This document shows positions 19,047 to 28,118 of a DNA stretch of 64,000 nt, piece after piece. Under the pieces are notes generated by a model. That model worked only from the letters and a program-made list of their open reading frames with translations, made no database searches and had not been told where the DNA came from. Numbering within the stretch: position 1 is the first letter of the stretch; each line of letters begins with the position of its first letter. The translations under genes were made by a program, and so were the position numbers. The stretch is from CBDBJK01 sp965206395 (GTDB taxonomy: Bacteria > Chloroflexota > Dehalococcoidia > Lucifugimonadales > CATOSD01): contig CBDBJK010000027.1 in NCBI GenBank assembly GCA_965206395.1, positions 6,531 through 70,530 on the forward strand, read 5' to 3'.

Positions 19047-19973
19047 ATGAATCCGCATGTGTTCGCAGGCAATCCGCTGAACCGAGGGGAAAGTGAGCGC
19101 CGTGACGAAGAGGGAATAAGTAACAGGGCGAAGGACTCAACGAGCAAGTTCCTGCCTATGAAGGACCTGAATGTTCTCGTTACTGTAAGCGCCCAACCCG
19201 AACTCGGCTGGCTTAGCTTCGACGAATTGACGCAGATCGGAGCCAGTTCAACCCCGATATTCCTGGGTCTATTGGAGGAAACAGCCTACTTCGCCATAGA
19301 CGTTTCCAATCTTGACGACGCGGTGAGCCAGCTCCAGAGCAGTACGAACTGGAGGTTCGAGGATGCCAGGGCTGCCGCAGAAATGATCACTGGGCCGGAG
19401 GGAGGAATACTCGCTCAAGCCAGATCACAACTCGACTGGCACAACCGCAACAGCTTCTGTTCGGTGTGCGGACATCGGACAACTATGCAGCGAGCCGGAC
19501 AGGCGCGGCAGTGTGACAAGTGTGAAGCCCATATTTATCCGCGCACCGATCCTGTAATCATCGCTGTAGTATCAGATAGGAACCGCTGCCTGCTTGGTCA
19601 ATCTCGCGGACGTATGGCAAGCTCGAACAGGTACTCCGCTCTCGCAGGATTCGTCGATCAGGGTGAATCGATTGAGGAGGCTGTAGCCAGAGAAGTCATG
19701 GAGGAGGCGGGAATCAGGATAAAGAACGTTAGATACCATTCCTCCCAGCCGTGGCCGTTCCCATCGTCATTGATGATAGGCTGTCATGGCGAGGCGTTGA
19801 CCACTGACATTTCGATGGATGCCGAAGAGATGGCAGACGTAAGGTGGTTTGAACGCGAAGAGGTGCTGCTTGCCCTGGAAGGTAACAGTGAGAAGCTGGC
19901 GGTTCCCGGACCGATTGCCATAGCCCATCACCTGATTAAGGCCTGGGCCACGAACAAAAGCCTCACTAACTGA
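19047..19973 (+). CDS. nudC: NAD(+)/NADH pyrophosphatase (Nudix)
   Basis: 308 residues. A zinc ribbon (CSVCG...CDKC, about residues 143-165) precedes the Nudix box GFVDQGESIEEAVAREVMEEAGI-type segment (about 200-222), which keeps the metal-binding REVMEE. The SQPWPFPSS motif after the box (about 232) is diagnostic of NudC. The enzyme hydrolyses NADH/NAD to NMN and AMP and removes NAD caps from RNA in studied bacteria. The N-terminal 35 residues before FLPMKD are poorly conserved. ATG 19047 follows AGGGAGGAGAATTAG. Confidence 0.95.
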   Translation: MNPHVFAGNPLNRGESERRDEEGISNRAKDSTSKFLPMKDLNVLVTVSAQPELGWLSFDELTQIGASSTPIFLGLLEETAYFAIDVSNLDDAVSQLQSSTNWRFEDARAAAEMITGPEGGILAQARSQLDWHNRNSFCSVCGHRTTMQRAGQARQCDKCEAHIYPRTDPVIIAVVSDRNRCLLGQSRGRMASSNRYSALAGFVDQGESIEEAVAREVMEEAGIRIKNVRYHSSQPWPFPSSLMIGCHGEALTTDISMDAEEMADVRWFEREEVLLALEGNSEKLAVPGPIAIAHHLIKAWATNKSLTN

Positions 19974-20005
19974 TTCCGAAGGCTCGGCCCATCGAAGAAA
20001 TGCCC

Positions 20006-20833
20006 CTAAATTTTCGCTAACTTGGTGACTCCCGCCTGGTTGCCCGCGAGGTAGATGTTACCCTGGGTGTCGACCCACATGCCATGACCGTTATAGGGCG
20101 TACGGCCCCGGGTAACCATCTCACCATTAGCGTTCAGCATAGTAATCCTTGGAATCTGATCTGTGACATAAAAGGTGCCCTCTCGATCCATGAAAATGTC
20201 CATGGGGTGGAAAAAGTCTTGCCACTCTTCGATGTAGTCCCCTTCAACTGTGAAGATTTGAACCCGGTTATTCTCGCGGTCGCAAACGTACACCCGTTCC
20301 TGGTCATCAACCCAGATCCCATGAGGCGTGGCGAACTGACCGGGGCCGTCACCACGAGAACCCCAAGATTTGATCAACGTGCCATCACTGGCGAACCTGT
20401 GTACGCGGGAATTGCCGTACCCATCGGCTATGAATATCTCACGACTAGGAGCTATCGCGATGTCCGCCGGATGGTTGAACGGATCGTGCAGGGACGGCTT
20501 CTCCCGGTTGCCGATTCGCATTAGAACATTGCCATCGATGTCGAACTTGATAACCTCGTGGGCGTCTCTATCCACAAGGTATATCTCGTCATCTGGTGTA
20601 ATGAAAATTCCGTGTGCGTCGAGAATCTGCCCATCGCCCCAGGTTTTGAGCAGGTTGCCATCGCCGTCAAAGACTATCACCGGCGGGTCGCCCCTGCGAA
20701 ACGCATACACGCGATCAGCGGAATCTGTGGCAATATGTGACACGTTGTCGAAGGCCATTCCAGTGGGCAGCTTCCCGAAGGGATGAATGGCCTCGTAGGT
20801 ATGGTCCCCTGTTCCCAAGATGTATCGGGTCAT
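20006..20833 (-). CDS. NHL-repeat beta-propeller protein (peptidylglycine alpha-amidating lyase-like)
   Basis: 275 residues of repeated blades, each with a pattern such as GNSRVHRFASDGTLIKSWG, NNRVQIFTVEGDYIEEW and GMWVDTQGNIYLAGN. This predicts a six-bladed propeller. DRDAHEVIKFDIDGNVLMRIG and FNHPADIAIAPSREIFIADG are typical of the NHL and lyase domains. No signal peptide is seen, so the protein is probably cytoplasmic. ATG 20833 has GGAGACAGG just upstream; an ATG at 20878 is open in frame but lacks a ribosome site. Function unknown, possibly a lactonase-like or binding role. It is convergent with nudC. Confidence 0.82.
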   Translation of the reverse strand: MTRYILGTGDHTYEAIHPFGKLPTGMAFDNVSHIATDSADRVYAFRRGDPPVIVFDGDGNLLKTWGDGQILDAHGIFITPDDEIYLVDRDAHEVIKFDIDGNVLMRIGNREKPSLHDPFNHPADIAIAPSREIFIADGYGNSRVHRFASDGTLIKSWGSRGDGPGQFATPHGIWVDDQERVYVCDRENNRVQIFTVEGDYIEEWQDFFHPMDIFMDREGTFYVTDQIPRITMLNANGEMVTRGRTPYNGHGMWVDTQGNIYLAGNQAGVTKLAKI

Positions 20834-21085
20834 CCTGTCTCCAGTCGCGAATTCAGATATTGAATCGTCTATAGCCACATAAAGATGTCATTTTCATCAT
20901 GCCTGAAAAACTGGCACGGCCTCACAAAACGCCCTATGAACTCGAAAAGACTAGCAAATGCCCTAGATGCTGTCAAACGGTGTGAGTTCTGGTACGTTGT
21001 CAGCGATGGCGAAGTTATTATAGTATGTTGCTTGAGCAAGACTGTGAGTGAGCTTAGGCTATCATCCAGGTTAGGAGACTAAAAG

Positions 21086-21721
21086 ATGACTACCACCAGT
21101 TTCACCGACGTTATTACGACAGAATCGGAGCTTCGGGAGGTTTTCGGATGGCCTTCGGAGCGAGCAGCAAACAAGCAAATCGACCGGCTTGACGAACACT
21201 GCCGCGCCATCATAAACAAAAGCCCGTTCCTGCTGCTCGGCACCTCTGCTCCGTCCGGTCGCTGTGACGTGTCCCCCAAGGGAGACTATCCCGGTTTCGT
21301 GCGGGTACTCGATGATAGGACTCTTGCGATTCCCGATCTGCCGGGCAACAACCGTCTCGACACGCTCACCAACATTCTGACCAATCCCCAGGTTGGCTTG
21401 ATTTTCATGATACCAGGAATGAACGAAACCCTTCGCGTCAATGGTAAGGTGCGGCTGGTCCGAGACGCCGATCTACTCGAAAGCATGGCATACAAGGGAA
21501 AGCTGCCCAGGCTGGCAATTGTCGTAGACGTAGAGGAAGTGTTCACTCACTGCCCCAAGGCGTTCCTGCGCTCCAAGTTGTGGTCGGAAGAGTCCCGAAT
21601 TGATCGAAACGAACTCCCCTCCTTCGCGGAGATTTTGCGTGATCATGTAGGAATAGCCGAGTGTGACGTAGAGGAGTTGCAGCGAGAACTTGACCACAAA
21701 ACAGCCACGACGCTCCATTAA
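21086..21721 (+). CDS. Pyridoxamine 5'-phosphate oxidase-fold flavoprotein (MSMEG_1061-like)
   Basis: 211 residues with the split-barrel FMN-binding fold: LGTSAPSGRCDVSPKGDYPGFV (about residues 52-72), IPDLPGNNRLDTLTNIL (about 86) and GLIFMIPGMNETLRVNGKVRLV (about 109). This pattern matches the FMN-dependent PPOX family with a long N-terminal helix. It probably reduces or oxidises a small molecule with FMN. TTAGGAGACTAAAAG precedes the ATG. It is the first gene of a tight plus-strand series (gap of 55 bases to gamma-glutamyltransferase). Confidence 0.85.
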   Translation: MTTTSFTDVITTESELREVFGWPSERAANKQIDRLDEHCRAIINKSPFLLLGTSAPSGRCDVSPKGDYPGFVRVLDDRTLAIPDLPGNNRLDTLTNILTNPQVGLIFMIPGMNETLRVNGKVRLVRDADLLESMAYKGKLPRLAIVVDVEEVFTHCPKAFLRSKLWSEESRIDRNELPSFAEILRDHVGIAECDVEELQRELDHKTATTLH

Positions 21722-21776
21722 ATCATTGCAGTCTAATCCGTCGTTGAACAAGTCCTACAGGAAGGGGCAGAAACTA

Positions 21777-23558
21777 ATGAGTAAGCAGGCAACGAATCAC
21801 ACTCCTGGAATTCATGGAGACTACGCCCACCGGCCTATGGTCTGGGGCACTAGAGGCATGGTCGGTGGCGGAACGCAGCTGACGGCTCAAACGGGTATGC
21901 GCATACTCTGGCAGGGCGGGAACGCGATAGATGCCGCTGTCGCATCGGCCCTGGCTGCCGGAGTGCTGGAGCCAACGGCCCATTACACGCTAGGCGGTGA
22001 GGTGGCAATGCTCTTCTACGATTCCGCCAGCAAGAAGGTTCGGTCTGTCGTAGGTCAAGGCTGGGCACCCAAAGCGGCTACTATAGACCTGTATATGGAG
22101 CGTTGGGGAGAGATACCGCCTGGGATACTCAGCACGACTGTCCCCGGAGTAATATCGGCGCTGCTCGCCATGCTGTCCGAGTACGGCACGATGAGCTTCA
22201 GGCAGGTCTCGGAAAGCGCCCTCGCCCTCGCCGGCGACGGCTTTCCTGCTTATCAACTCTTCACTCGCACGATAGCTACGCCCAACCGTATGGAGAATCT
22301 GCAAAAGTACCCAGATTCCGCGCGTGTCTTTCTGCCCGACGGCAGGCCACCAGCATTGGGAACTATTTTCAAGCAAACTGACCTGGCACGTACCTTGTTA
22401 TTGATGACGCAAGCTGAAGACAGCTCCCTGAACGGCGGCAAGTCGCGGGAGACAGCCATTCAATCCGCGCGCGATGTTTTCTACAAAGGGGATGTCGCAA
22501 AAAGAATGGTTTCTGCTCTCGAAGACCTGGGCGGGTTGTATACGTTTGATGACTTCGCCGAGTACGAGTCTCCGTTCGAGGAGCCTATCTCGACGACCTA
22601 CAGGGGCTATGAGATTTTCACCAACCGCACATGGACGCAGGGCATCACGCTTCTCCAGACACTGAATATCCTTGAAAGCTCCGACCTGTCATCCCTGGGA
22701 CATAACAGCCCTGAAGCCATCCATCTGCAAGTGGAGGCGCTGAAGCTGGCCCTTGCCGATAGGGAGAAGTACGCCGGAGACCCAGCATTCGTTGACGTTC
22801 CTTTTGACGGGCTGCTGTCCAAGGATTACGCGGGGCTACGTCGCCATCTGCTGAATACCGATAAAGCCCAGGCAGAGTATCCGGCGGGTGATCCCAGAAA
22901 CATGCTTGCGGCTCTCAACGGACATCGGCAGGTAGAGTCAAGCCGTACAGCAGATGTTGCTTTTGACCAGGACGGTACGACACATCTCGCCGTCGTCGAT
23001 TCTCAAGGGAACATGGTTTCCGCTACCCCTAGCAGCTTCGCCGCGCTGGCTCAGGGTATGGTGCTGGGCGACACTGGCATCACCATAAACACCAGAGGCT
23101 GCTACTTCTGGCTAGACCATGACAATCCCAATGCTCTTGCGCCAAGAAAGAGACCTCGTACCACGCCCTGCACATTCATCGTGCTCAAAGACGGCAAGCC
23201 CTTCCTGACTTTGGGCACACCCGGAGGTGATAGTCAGACTCAGGCCTGCTTGCAGGTATTCACAAACATTGTTGACTTTGGTTTGAACGTTCAGGAGGCC
23301 GTGTCCGCGCCTCGGTTCTGCGGTTACAGCTTCCCTCAATCGCCCTGGCCTCACGGGGTCGCGCCTAATCGGCTTGTCCTGGAAGGACGCATTTCACAGG
23401 AAGTCGGCGACAAACTGAGAGACAAAGGCCATAAAGTGGAGGTCGTTGGACCTTGGGCCATCGTAAATGGCTTTACGCCAATCATTGTTGATTCTGTCAA
23501 TGGCGCTTATCGCGGCGGAGCAGACCCTAGACGAGAGTCCTTCATACTGGGCTGGTGA
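21777..23558 (+). CDS. Gamma-glutamyltransferase family protein
   Basis: 593 residues, spanning both the large and small subunits of an autocleaving N-terminal-nucleophile enzyme. The early Gly/Ala-rich helix GGNAIDAAVASALAAGVLEP (about residue 45) and the cleavage site before TTHLAVVDSQGNMVSATPSS (about 430) are clear; the Thr of TTHLAVVD is the expected nucleophile. LGTPGGDSQTQACLQVF (about 503) is the oxyanion/substrate segment. No signal peptide is visible, so it probably acts in the cytoplasm. It removes gamma-glutamyl or related acyl groups. ATG 21777 follows AGGAAGGGGCAGAAACTA. Confidence 0.9.
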   Translation: MSKQATNHTPGIHGDYAHRPMVWGTRGMVGGGTQLTAQTGMRILWQGGNAIDAAVASALAAGVLEPTAHYTLGGEVAMLFYDSASKKVRSVVGQGWAPKAATIDLYMERWGEIPPGILSTTVPGVISALLAMLSEYGTMSFRQVSESALALAGDGFPAYQLFTRTIATPNRMENLQKYPDSARVFLPDGRPPALGTIFKQTDLARTLLLMTQAEDSSLNGGKSRETAIQSARDVFYKGDVAKRMVSALEDLGGLYTFDDFAEYESPFEEPISTTYRGYEIFTNRTWTQGITLLQTLNILESSDLSSLGHNSPEAIHLQVEALKLALADREKYAGDPAFVDVPFDGLLSKDYAGLRRHLLNTDKAQAEYPAGDPRNMLAALNGHRQVESSRTADVAFDQDGTTHLAVVDSQGNMVSATPSSFAALAQGMVLGDTGITINTRGCYFWLDHDNPNALAPRKRPRTTPCTFIVLKDGKPFLTLGTPGGDSQTQACLQVFTNIVDFGLNVQEAVSAPRFCGYSFPQSPWPHGVAPNRLVLEGRISQEVGDKLRDKGHKVEVVGPWAIVNGFTPIIVDSVNGAYRGGADPRRESFILGW

Positions 23559-23607
23559 TTATCGAGCAAGCGCTTTGATGGCAAATTCTGGTCAGGAGGA
23601 TATCAGT

Positions 23608-24603
23608 ATGGCCGAGTTACCGAATCGCTTTGGCATTGGACTGCCTGGGATGAACGTGCGGCAGAACATGGAGTTGGCTCGCTATGCCGACCAGAAGGGA
23701 GTTGACTCCATCTGGGTTATCGAGACTCGCCTGGCTGCCGATGCTATCACTCCCCTTGCGGTATATGCGTCCGCGACAGACCGCATTCGACTTGGCACAG
23801 GAATAATCCCATTGTGGACACGGAATCCCGCGCTCATAGCCCAGACATTCGCGACCCTGGATTTGCTTGCACCGGGTCGAGTAATTCTAGGCCTCGGAGC
23901 CTGGTGGGAGCCTCTGGCTGCGCGTACTGGCGTCAAGCGAGAGAAGTCTATACGGGCTATGCGAGAGGTCATCGAGTCGGTGCGGCTGCTTCTGTCCCTG
24001 AAGGAGCCTGTAACGTATCACGGCCAGTATGTACATATGGAAGACCTTTACCTGGATCACGGCGAAACAAAGCCTCACGACGTGAAAATTTACATTGCGG
24101 CGGTGGGGCCGCAGATGTTGCGACTTGCGGGCCGAATCGCCGACGGCGTGGTGCTAAATGCCAATCACACCGTGGATTCCATTCGCAGGGAGGTAGAGGA
24201 AATCAAAAGGGGTGCAGAGGCGGTTGGTCGGTCTCTTGACGAGATTGACCGGGTAGCGCCAATGCGCGTAGAAGTAACCCGTGACAAGAAGCAGGCCTTT
24301 CTGGAAGCCAAGCCTAGAATCGCCCAATATCTGGCGCAGCAGCCTCATATCGAAGGCCCGATGGAAGTAGACCCGGAACTGACCGAGCGATTGAGGGCCA
24401 TGATTCCCTGGCCTGCGAGTGAACAGCAGGTTATGGACGGGGCAAAATTGATCCCAGACGATGTGGTGGAAAGCCTGGGATGCTATGGCGACGAGGATGA
24501 AGTGAGGGCAAAGCTTCGAGAGTACATCGACGCAGGGATGAACTCGCCGACGATAGCTAGCGCCTCGAAAGAGACCATCGACTTCCTCGCACGAGGATTC
24601 TAA
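23608..24603 (+). CDS. LLM class flavin-dependent oxidoreductase
   Basis: 331 residues with the bacterial luciferase-like TIM barrel: FGIGLPGMN opening, IRLGTGIIPLWTRNPALIAQTFATLD (about 60-86), RVILGLGAWWEPLAARTG (about 91) and IYIAAVGPQMLRLAGRIADGVVLN (about 160). This resembles F420-dependent Mer-like enzymes, although FMN use is also possible. ATG 23608 is preceded by TCAGGAGGATATCAGT; longer in-frame starts reach back into the gamma-glutamyltransferase gene and are rejected. It is the third gene of the cluster. Confidence 0.9.
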   Translation: MAELPNRFGIGLPGMNVRQNMELARYADQKGVDSIWVIETRLAADAITPLAVYASATDRIRLGTGIIPLWTRNPALIAQTFATLDLLAPGRVILGLGAWWEPLAARTGVKREKSIRAMREVIESVRLLLSLKEPVTYHGQYVHMEDLYLDHGETKPHDVKIYIAAVGPQMLRLAGRIADGVVLNANHTVDSIRREVEEIKRGAEAVGRSLDEIDRVAPMRVEVTRDKKQAFLEAKPRIAQYLAQQPHIEGPMEVDPELTERLRAMIPWPASEQQVMDGAKLIPDDVVESLGCYGDEDEVRAKLREYIDAGMNSPTIASASKETIDFLARGF

Positions 24604-24645
24604 GACTACTGTTTTGAGATTTCCGACGATACATGGGGGCGAACT

Positions 24646-26223
24646 ATGCTCGATCTGCTGATTCGCAATGGGATGATTATAGACGGCACAGGCAATCCAG
24701 GTTTCTATGGAGCAATAGGCGTGGAGGGAGAGGAAATCCAGGTCTTGCGTGGAGACGTCAGCGACATAGAGGCAGTGCGAGTCATCGACGCCAGCGAGCA
24801 CGTAGTTTGTCCCGGCTTCATAGACCTGCACTCACATGGAGGCCTGGTAATCCTCGGAGACCCCAAACACGAACCGAAGGTCCGTCAGGGAGTCACCACG
24901 GAGCTTATTGGAATCGACGGCAACTCTGTCGCTCCATTCAAAGACCAGGATGAGTTGCATCGCTTTATCGAGCTGGACTCCGGTCTGAATGGCAAGCCTC
25001 CTATGCCTGCCGAGTGGTCAACAGTGGCGGAATATCTGTCTATGTACGACAACAAGGTGGCAGTAAATATCTGTTACATCCTGGGCAACTCTCCGGTGCG
25101 CATCTGGTCGGTTGGCTGGAACGACAGGCCCGCCACAAAGGCCGAGATCGAGGACATGAAAGCCGTCGTGCGAGAGGCCATGGAGGAAGGTGCTTGCGGG
25201 CTGTCCTCAGGCCTTGATTATCCGCCAGGGGCCTACGCCGACACCGACGAGCTTGTAGCGTTGTCCAGTGTGGTCGCTGCGCGGGGCGGCATGTACCATA
25301 CCCACACTCGCGGCAGCCTTCGTCAGCATGGCCCTCTGGCCCCGTTCGAAGAAGCCCTTGAGATAGGCCGACGCAGCGAGGCTCCCGTTCATCTCACCCA
25401 TTATTATCAGCGTGCGGTGCCTGGCGCTGGAAGCCACCTGGACTACATCGAGCTTATCGAGAACGCCAGAAACGAAGGGATGGACGTAACCTTCGACTGC
25501 TACCCGTACACCTATTCCAGCACCAGGGTAATCATCTCTCTTCCTAACTGGACAAAAGACGGCGGCCCGGAACGAATCATTGAGGTGCTGAACTCTCCCG
25601 ATGAGCGCGCCCGCCTGCGCGAAGAGATGAACGCCAACCCTCGCGGGCACCACGGCGAAGGCTGGCTGACCAATTTTCAGAAGCCCCACAACAAGCAGTA
25701 CGAAGGCCATTCCCTCGCAGAGATCGGCAGAATACGCGGTCAGGAACCTCTAGATGCGTTATTCGACCTCCTGCTCGACGACGGCCTTGGTGTTTGCTCC
25801 ATAGGAATGGGCGCCAATCCGCTCACGCTGCCCGCTTTCGTTTCCCATCCCTATGGCATGGTCGGCAGCGACTCTATCCTTCTTGGAGATTTTCCCAGCC
25901 CTCGCACGTACGGATGCTTCCCGATGATCCTGGCGCAGTTCGTTCGCACCGAGAAACATCTCCGTTTGCCCGAAGCTATCCGCAAGATGACCTCCTTCGC
26001 CGCACAGCGTCTGGGTCTGAAAGACAGAGGCATTCTGCATGACGGCATGAAGGCGGACATTGTGGTGTTCAACCCCAACACGGTCGAAGCGCCCGCGACG
26101 CGATGGCAACCCAAGCAGTTCCCTCTGGGAATACCATACGTAATCGTGAACGGGCAGGTGGTAATCGACAACGGCGAGCATACCGGCGCTGTTCCGGGTC
26201 GTGCTCTGCGCCACAGACGTTGA
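24646..26223 (+). CDS. N-acyl-D-amino-acid deacylase (D-aminoacylase) family amidohydrolase
   Basis: 525 residues of the amidohydrolase fold. The metal site opens with FIDLHSHGG (about residue 63). Family-specific stretches are GVTTELIGIDGNSVAP (about 84), GACGLSSGLDYPPGAYADTDEL (about 183), HTHTRG (about 219) and HLTHYYQRA (about 250). The late Asp lies in MVGSDSILLGDFPSPRTYG (about 406). C-terminal GILHDGMKADIVVFNPNTV is the returning beta-sandwich. It would release D-amino acids or related amines from N-acyl compounds. It follows the LLM gene by 42 bases. Confidence 0.9.
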   Translation: MLDLLIRNGMIIDGTGNPGFYGAIGVEGEEIQVLRGDVSDIEAVRVIDASEHVVCPGFIDLHSHGGLVILGDPKHEPKVRQGVTTELIGIDGNSVAPFKDQDELHRFIELDSGLNGKPPMPAEWSTVAEYLSMYDNKVAVNICYILGNSPVRIWSVGWNDRPATKAEIEDMKAVVREAMEEGACGLSSGLDYPPGAYADTDELVALSSVVAARGGMYHTHTRGSLRQHGPLAPFEEALEIGRRSEAPVHLTHYYQRAVPGAGSHLDYIELIENARNEGMDVTFDCYPYTYSSTRVIISLPNWTKDGGPERIIEVLNSPDERARLREEMNANPRGHHGEGWLTNFQKPHNKQYEGHSLAEIGRIRGQEPLDALFDLLLDDGLGVCSIGMGANPLTLPAFVSHPYGMVGSDSILLGDFPSPRTYGCFPMILAQFVRTEKHLRLPEAIRKMTSFAAQRLGLKDRGILHDGMKADIVVFNPNTVEAPATRWQPKQFPLGIPYVIVNGQVVIDNGEHTGAVPGRALRHRR

Positions 26224-26296
26224 TGGCATTAGTCAGTGATCTGAAATATAATGCTGCTTAAAAACCGACTCTGAATACAACATGGAGGGCCGAACT

Positions 26297-27085
26297 ATGC
26301 GACCAAATACGCTTCGGGAAAAGCTGAACGCTGGCAAACCAACCCTGAGTACGCACATTCACACAGTCTGGCCGTCTGTCGTCGAGGTGCTAGGACACAC
26401 CGGGCTGTATGACTACGTCGAGTTCGTGGCCGAGTACGGGCCATCCGACCTGCACGACCTCGATAATCTCGCCCGCGCCGCGGAAATCTACAACATGGGC
26501 ACCATGATGAAGGTCGATCAGAGCGCGCAAGCCTACCTTGCCCAGCGCGCAATCGGGTCTGGATTCAGCAGTGTGCTGTTCACCGACGCTCGAAGCGCGG
26601 ACGACGTTCGCGAATGCATTCGAACGATCAAGCCCGACACGCCTGAAGACAACGGGCTGTACGGCGTTGCGACCCGCCGCCAGTCTTACATGGGTTACGG
26701 AGGCTCCAAGGAGTACGTCAAGGCGCTTCAGGACACCGTAGTCGCCATGATGATCGAAAAGAAGGGCGCGGTTGAAGACCTCGATGAGATACTCGAAATC
26801 CCTGGCATCGACATGGTGCAGTGGGGTGGCGCCGACTACTCCGTGAGCATTGGTCTCGCAGGTGAGCGCAATCACCCGGATGTCGTTGCGGCTCGCGACA
26901 GAGTGTTCAAATCTGCCATCGCGAAAGGAATCCCCGCACGAGCGGAGATCAACTCGGCTGACGATGCCAAGATGTACCTAGACATGGGAGTGCGCCACTT
27001 GTCCGTTGGCACCGACATCAACATCCTGTTCAACTTCTGGAAGAAGGAAGGTGAGGCCCTCCAGAAAGCGCTCGATGGAGCTTAA
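26297..27085 (+). CDS. HpcH/HpaI aldolase/citrate lyase family protein
   Basis: 262 residues. The fold is a pyruvate-type TIM barrel: YDYVEFVAEYGPSDLHDLDNLARAAE (about residue 36) carries the acidic metal/substrate region, MIEKKGAVEDLDEILEIPGIDMVQWGGADYSVSIG (about 153) matches the E...D pair with the strictly typical IxGPxDLS-like segment replaced by WGGADYSVS. The enzyme probably cleaves a 2-hydroxy or 2-oxo acid to pyruvate or a similar product. ATG 26297 follows GGAGGGCCGAACT; an in-frame ATG at 26282 overlaps the ribosome site. Confidence 0.87.
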   Translation: MRPNTLREKLNAGKPTLSTHIHTVWPSVVEVLGHTGLYDYVEFVAEYGPSDLHDLDNLARAAEIYNMGTMMKVDQSAQAYLAQRAIGSGFSSVLFTDARSADDVRECIRTIKPDTPEDNGLYGVATRRQSYMGYGGSKEYVKALQDTVVAMMIEKKGAVEDLDEILEIPGIDMVQWGGADYSVSIGLAGERNHPDVVAARDRVFKSAIAKGIPARAEINSADDAKMYLDMGVRHLSVGTDINILFNFWKKEGEALQKALDGA

Positions 27086-27167
27086 ATTGTAGGTTCAAGC
27101 GAAGTGCTGCCTAAGTCGAATTTATGGGAGCGGGATGATTGAATAGTTCCTATGTCTGGAGGAAGCA

Positions 27168-28058
27168 TTGAATTTCGGCATTACCATACCCAACAACTGG
27201 GGCATTGAAGACCCGCAGGACGTTTTCAACGTTGCCGTTCTCGCTGAGGAGATGGGATACGACTCTATCTGGGTGAACCACCACGTATTCAACGCCGGGT
27301 ACGTTAAGGAACGCCTTGGACAATTGCCGTACTACGACGCGCTCACGACGCTTACTTACGCTGCGGCTCTCACGAAACGGGTGCGTCTAGGTACGACGGT
27401 GCTGGTGCTGCCGTACCTCAATCCGATGGTGCTGGCGAAGACGCTTGCGACTCTGGATGTGTTTTCTGGCGGACGACTGATAGCAGGAGTTGGCGTCGGT
27501 GCGCTGCGACACGAATCAGATTCCCTAGGCAGCGACTATCACACGCGGGGCGCTTACGCCAACGAAAGCATCGCTATCATGAAAGAACTCTGGACGAACG
27601 ATGAGCCGAACTTCGAGGGACGTTTTTTTAGCTTTTCGGGCGTCCTCTTCTCGCCAAAACCTCTGCAAAAGCCTCATCCGCCGATTTGGGTGGGCGGAAC
27701 GAGCAACGGTGCGCTGCGCCGCGTCGCGCGATATGGCGACGGTTGGCATCCCAATCGCATGTCCCCGGAAACGTTGCAAACGAGCATCGAAACCCTGAAG
27801 TCGTATCTTGACGACGCAGGGCGAAGCCTGGACGACATTACGCTGTCCGTACGCGCCGAACTGAACGTTTCGACATCGCCATCGTCTAACCCGGAGGAAC
27901 CAATGGCCGGAACACCCGACCAGATAATACAGTCCATCGAGGCGTTTCGAAGTATCAGCGTGGAGGAGTTCGTGTTTCAGGTAAGCTCGACCAACATCGA
28001 CGACATTAACCGAAACATGGAAGCATTCGCCGAGAAGGTCTTGCCAAGGTTGGGTTAA
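27168..28058 (+). CDS. LLM class flavin-dependent oxidoreductase (TIGR03619/Mer-like)
   Basis: 296 residues, luciferase-like barrel: FGITIPNNWGIEDP, AEEMGYDSIWVNHHVF (about 26), VRLGTTVLVLPYLNPMVLAKTLATLD (about 74), GGRLIAGVGVGALRHE (about 103), PPIWVGGTSNGALRRVARYGDGWHPN (about 171). It starts with TTG at 27168 behind CTGGAGGAAGCA, with no in-frame ATG nearby. It closes the six-gene cluster; the gene order suggests that two monooxygenase-type steps flank an N-deacylase and an aldolase step. Cofactor (F420 or FMN) is not determined from sequence alone. Confidence 0.9.
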   Translation: MNFGITIPNNWGIEDPQDVFNVAVLAEEMGYDSIWVNHHVFNAGYVKERLGQLPYYDALTTLTYAAALTKRVRLGTTVLVLPYLNPMVLAKTLATLDVFSGGRLIAGVGVGALRHESDSLGSDYHTRGAYANESIAIMKELWTNDEPNFEGRFFSFSGVLFSPKPLQKPHPPIWVGGTSNGALRRVARYGDGWHPNRMSPETLQTSIETLKSYLDDAGRSLDDITLSVRAELNVSTSPSSNPEEPMAGTPDQIIQSIEAFRSISVEEFVFQVSSTNIDDINRNMEAFAEKVLPRLG

Positions 28059-28118
28059 TCTAACCGACTATAGCCTACTGAACCTGAGCATCCGCACACT
28101 GGAGAGTGACCGTATCTA

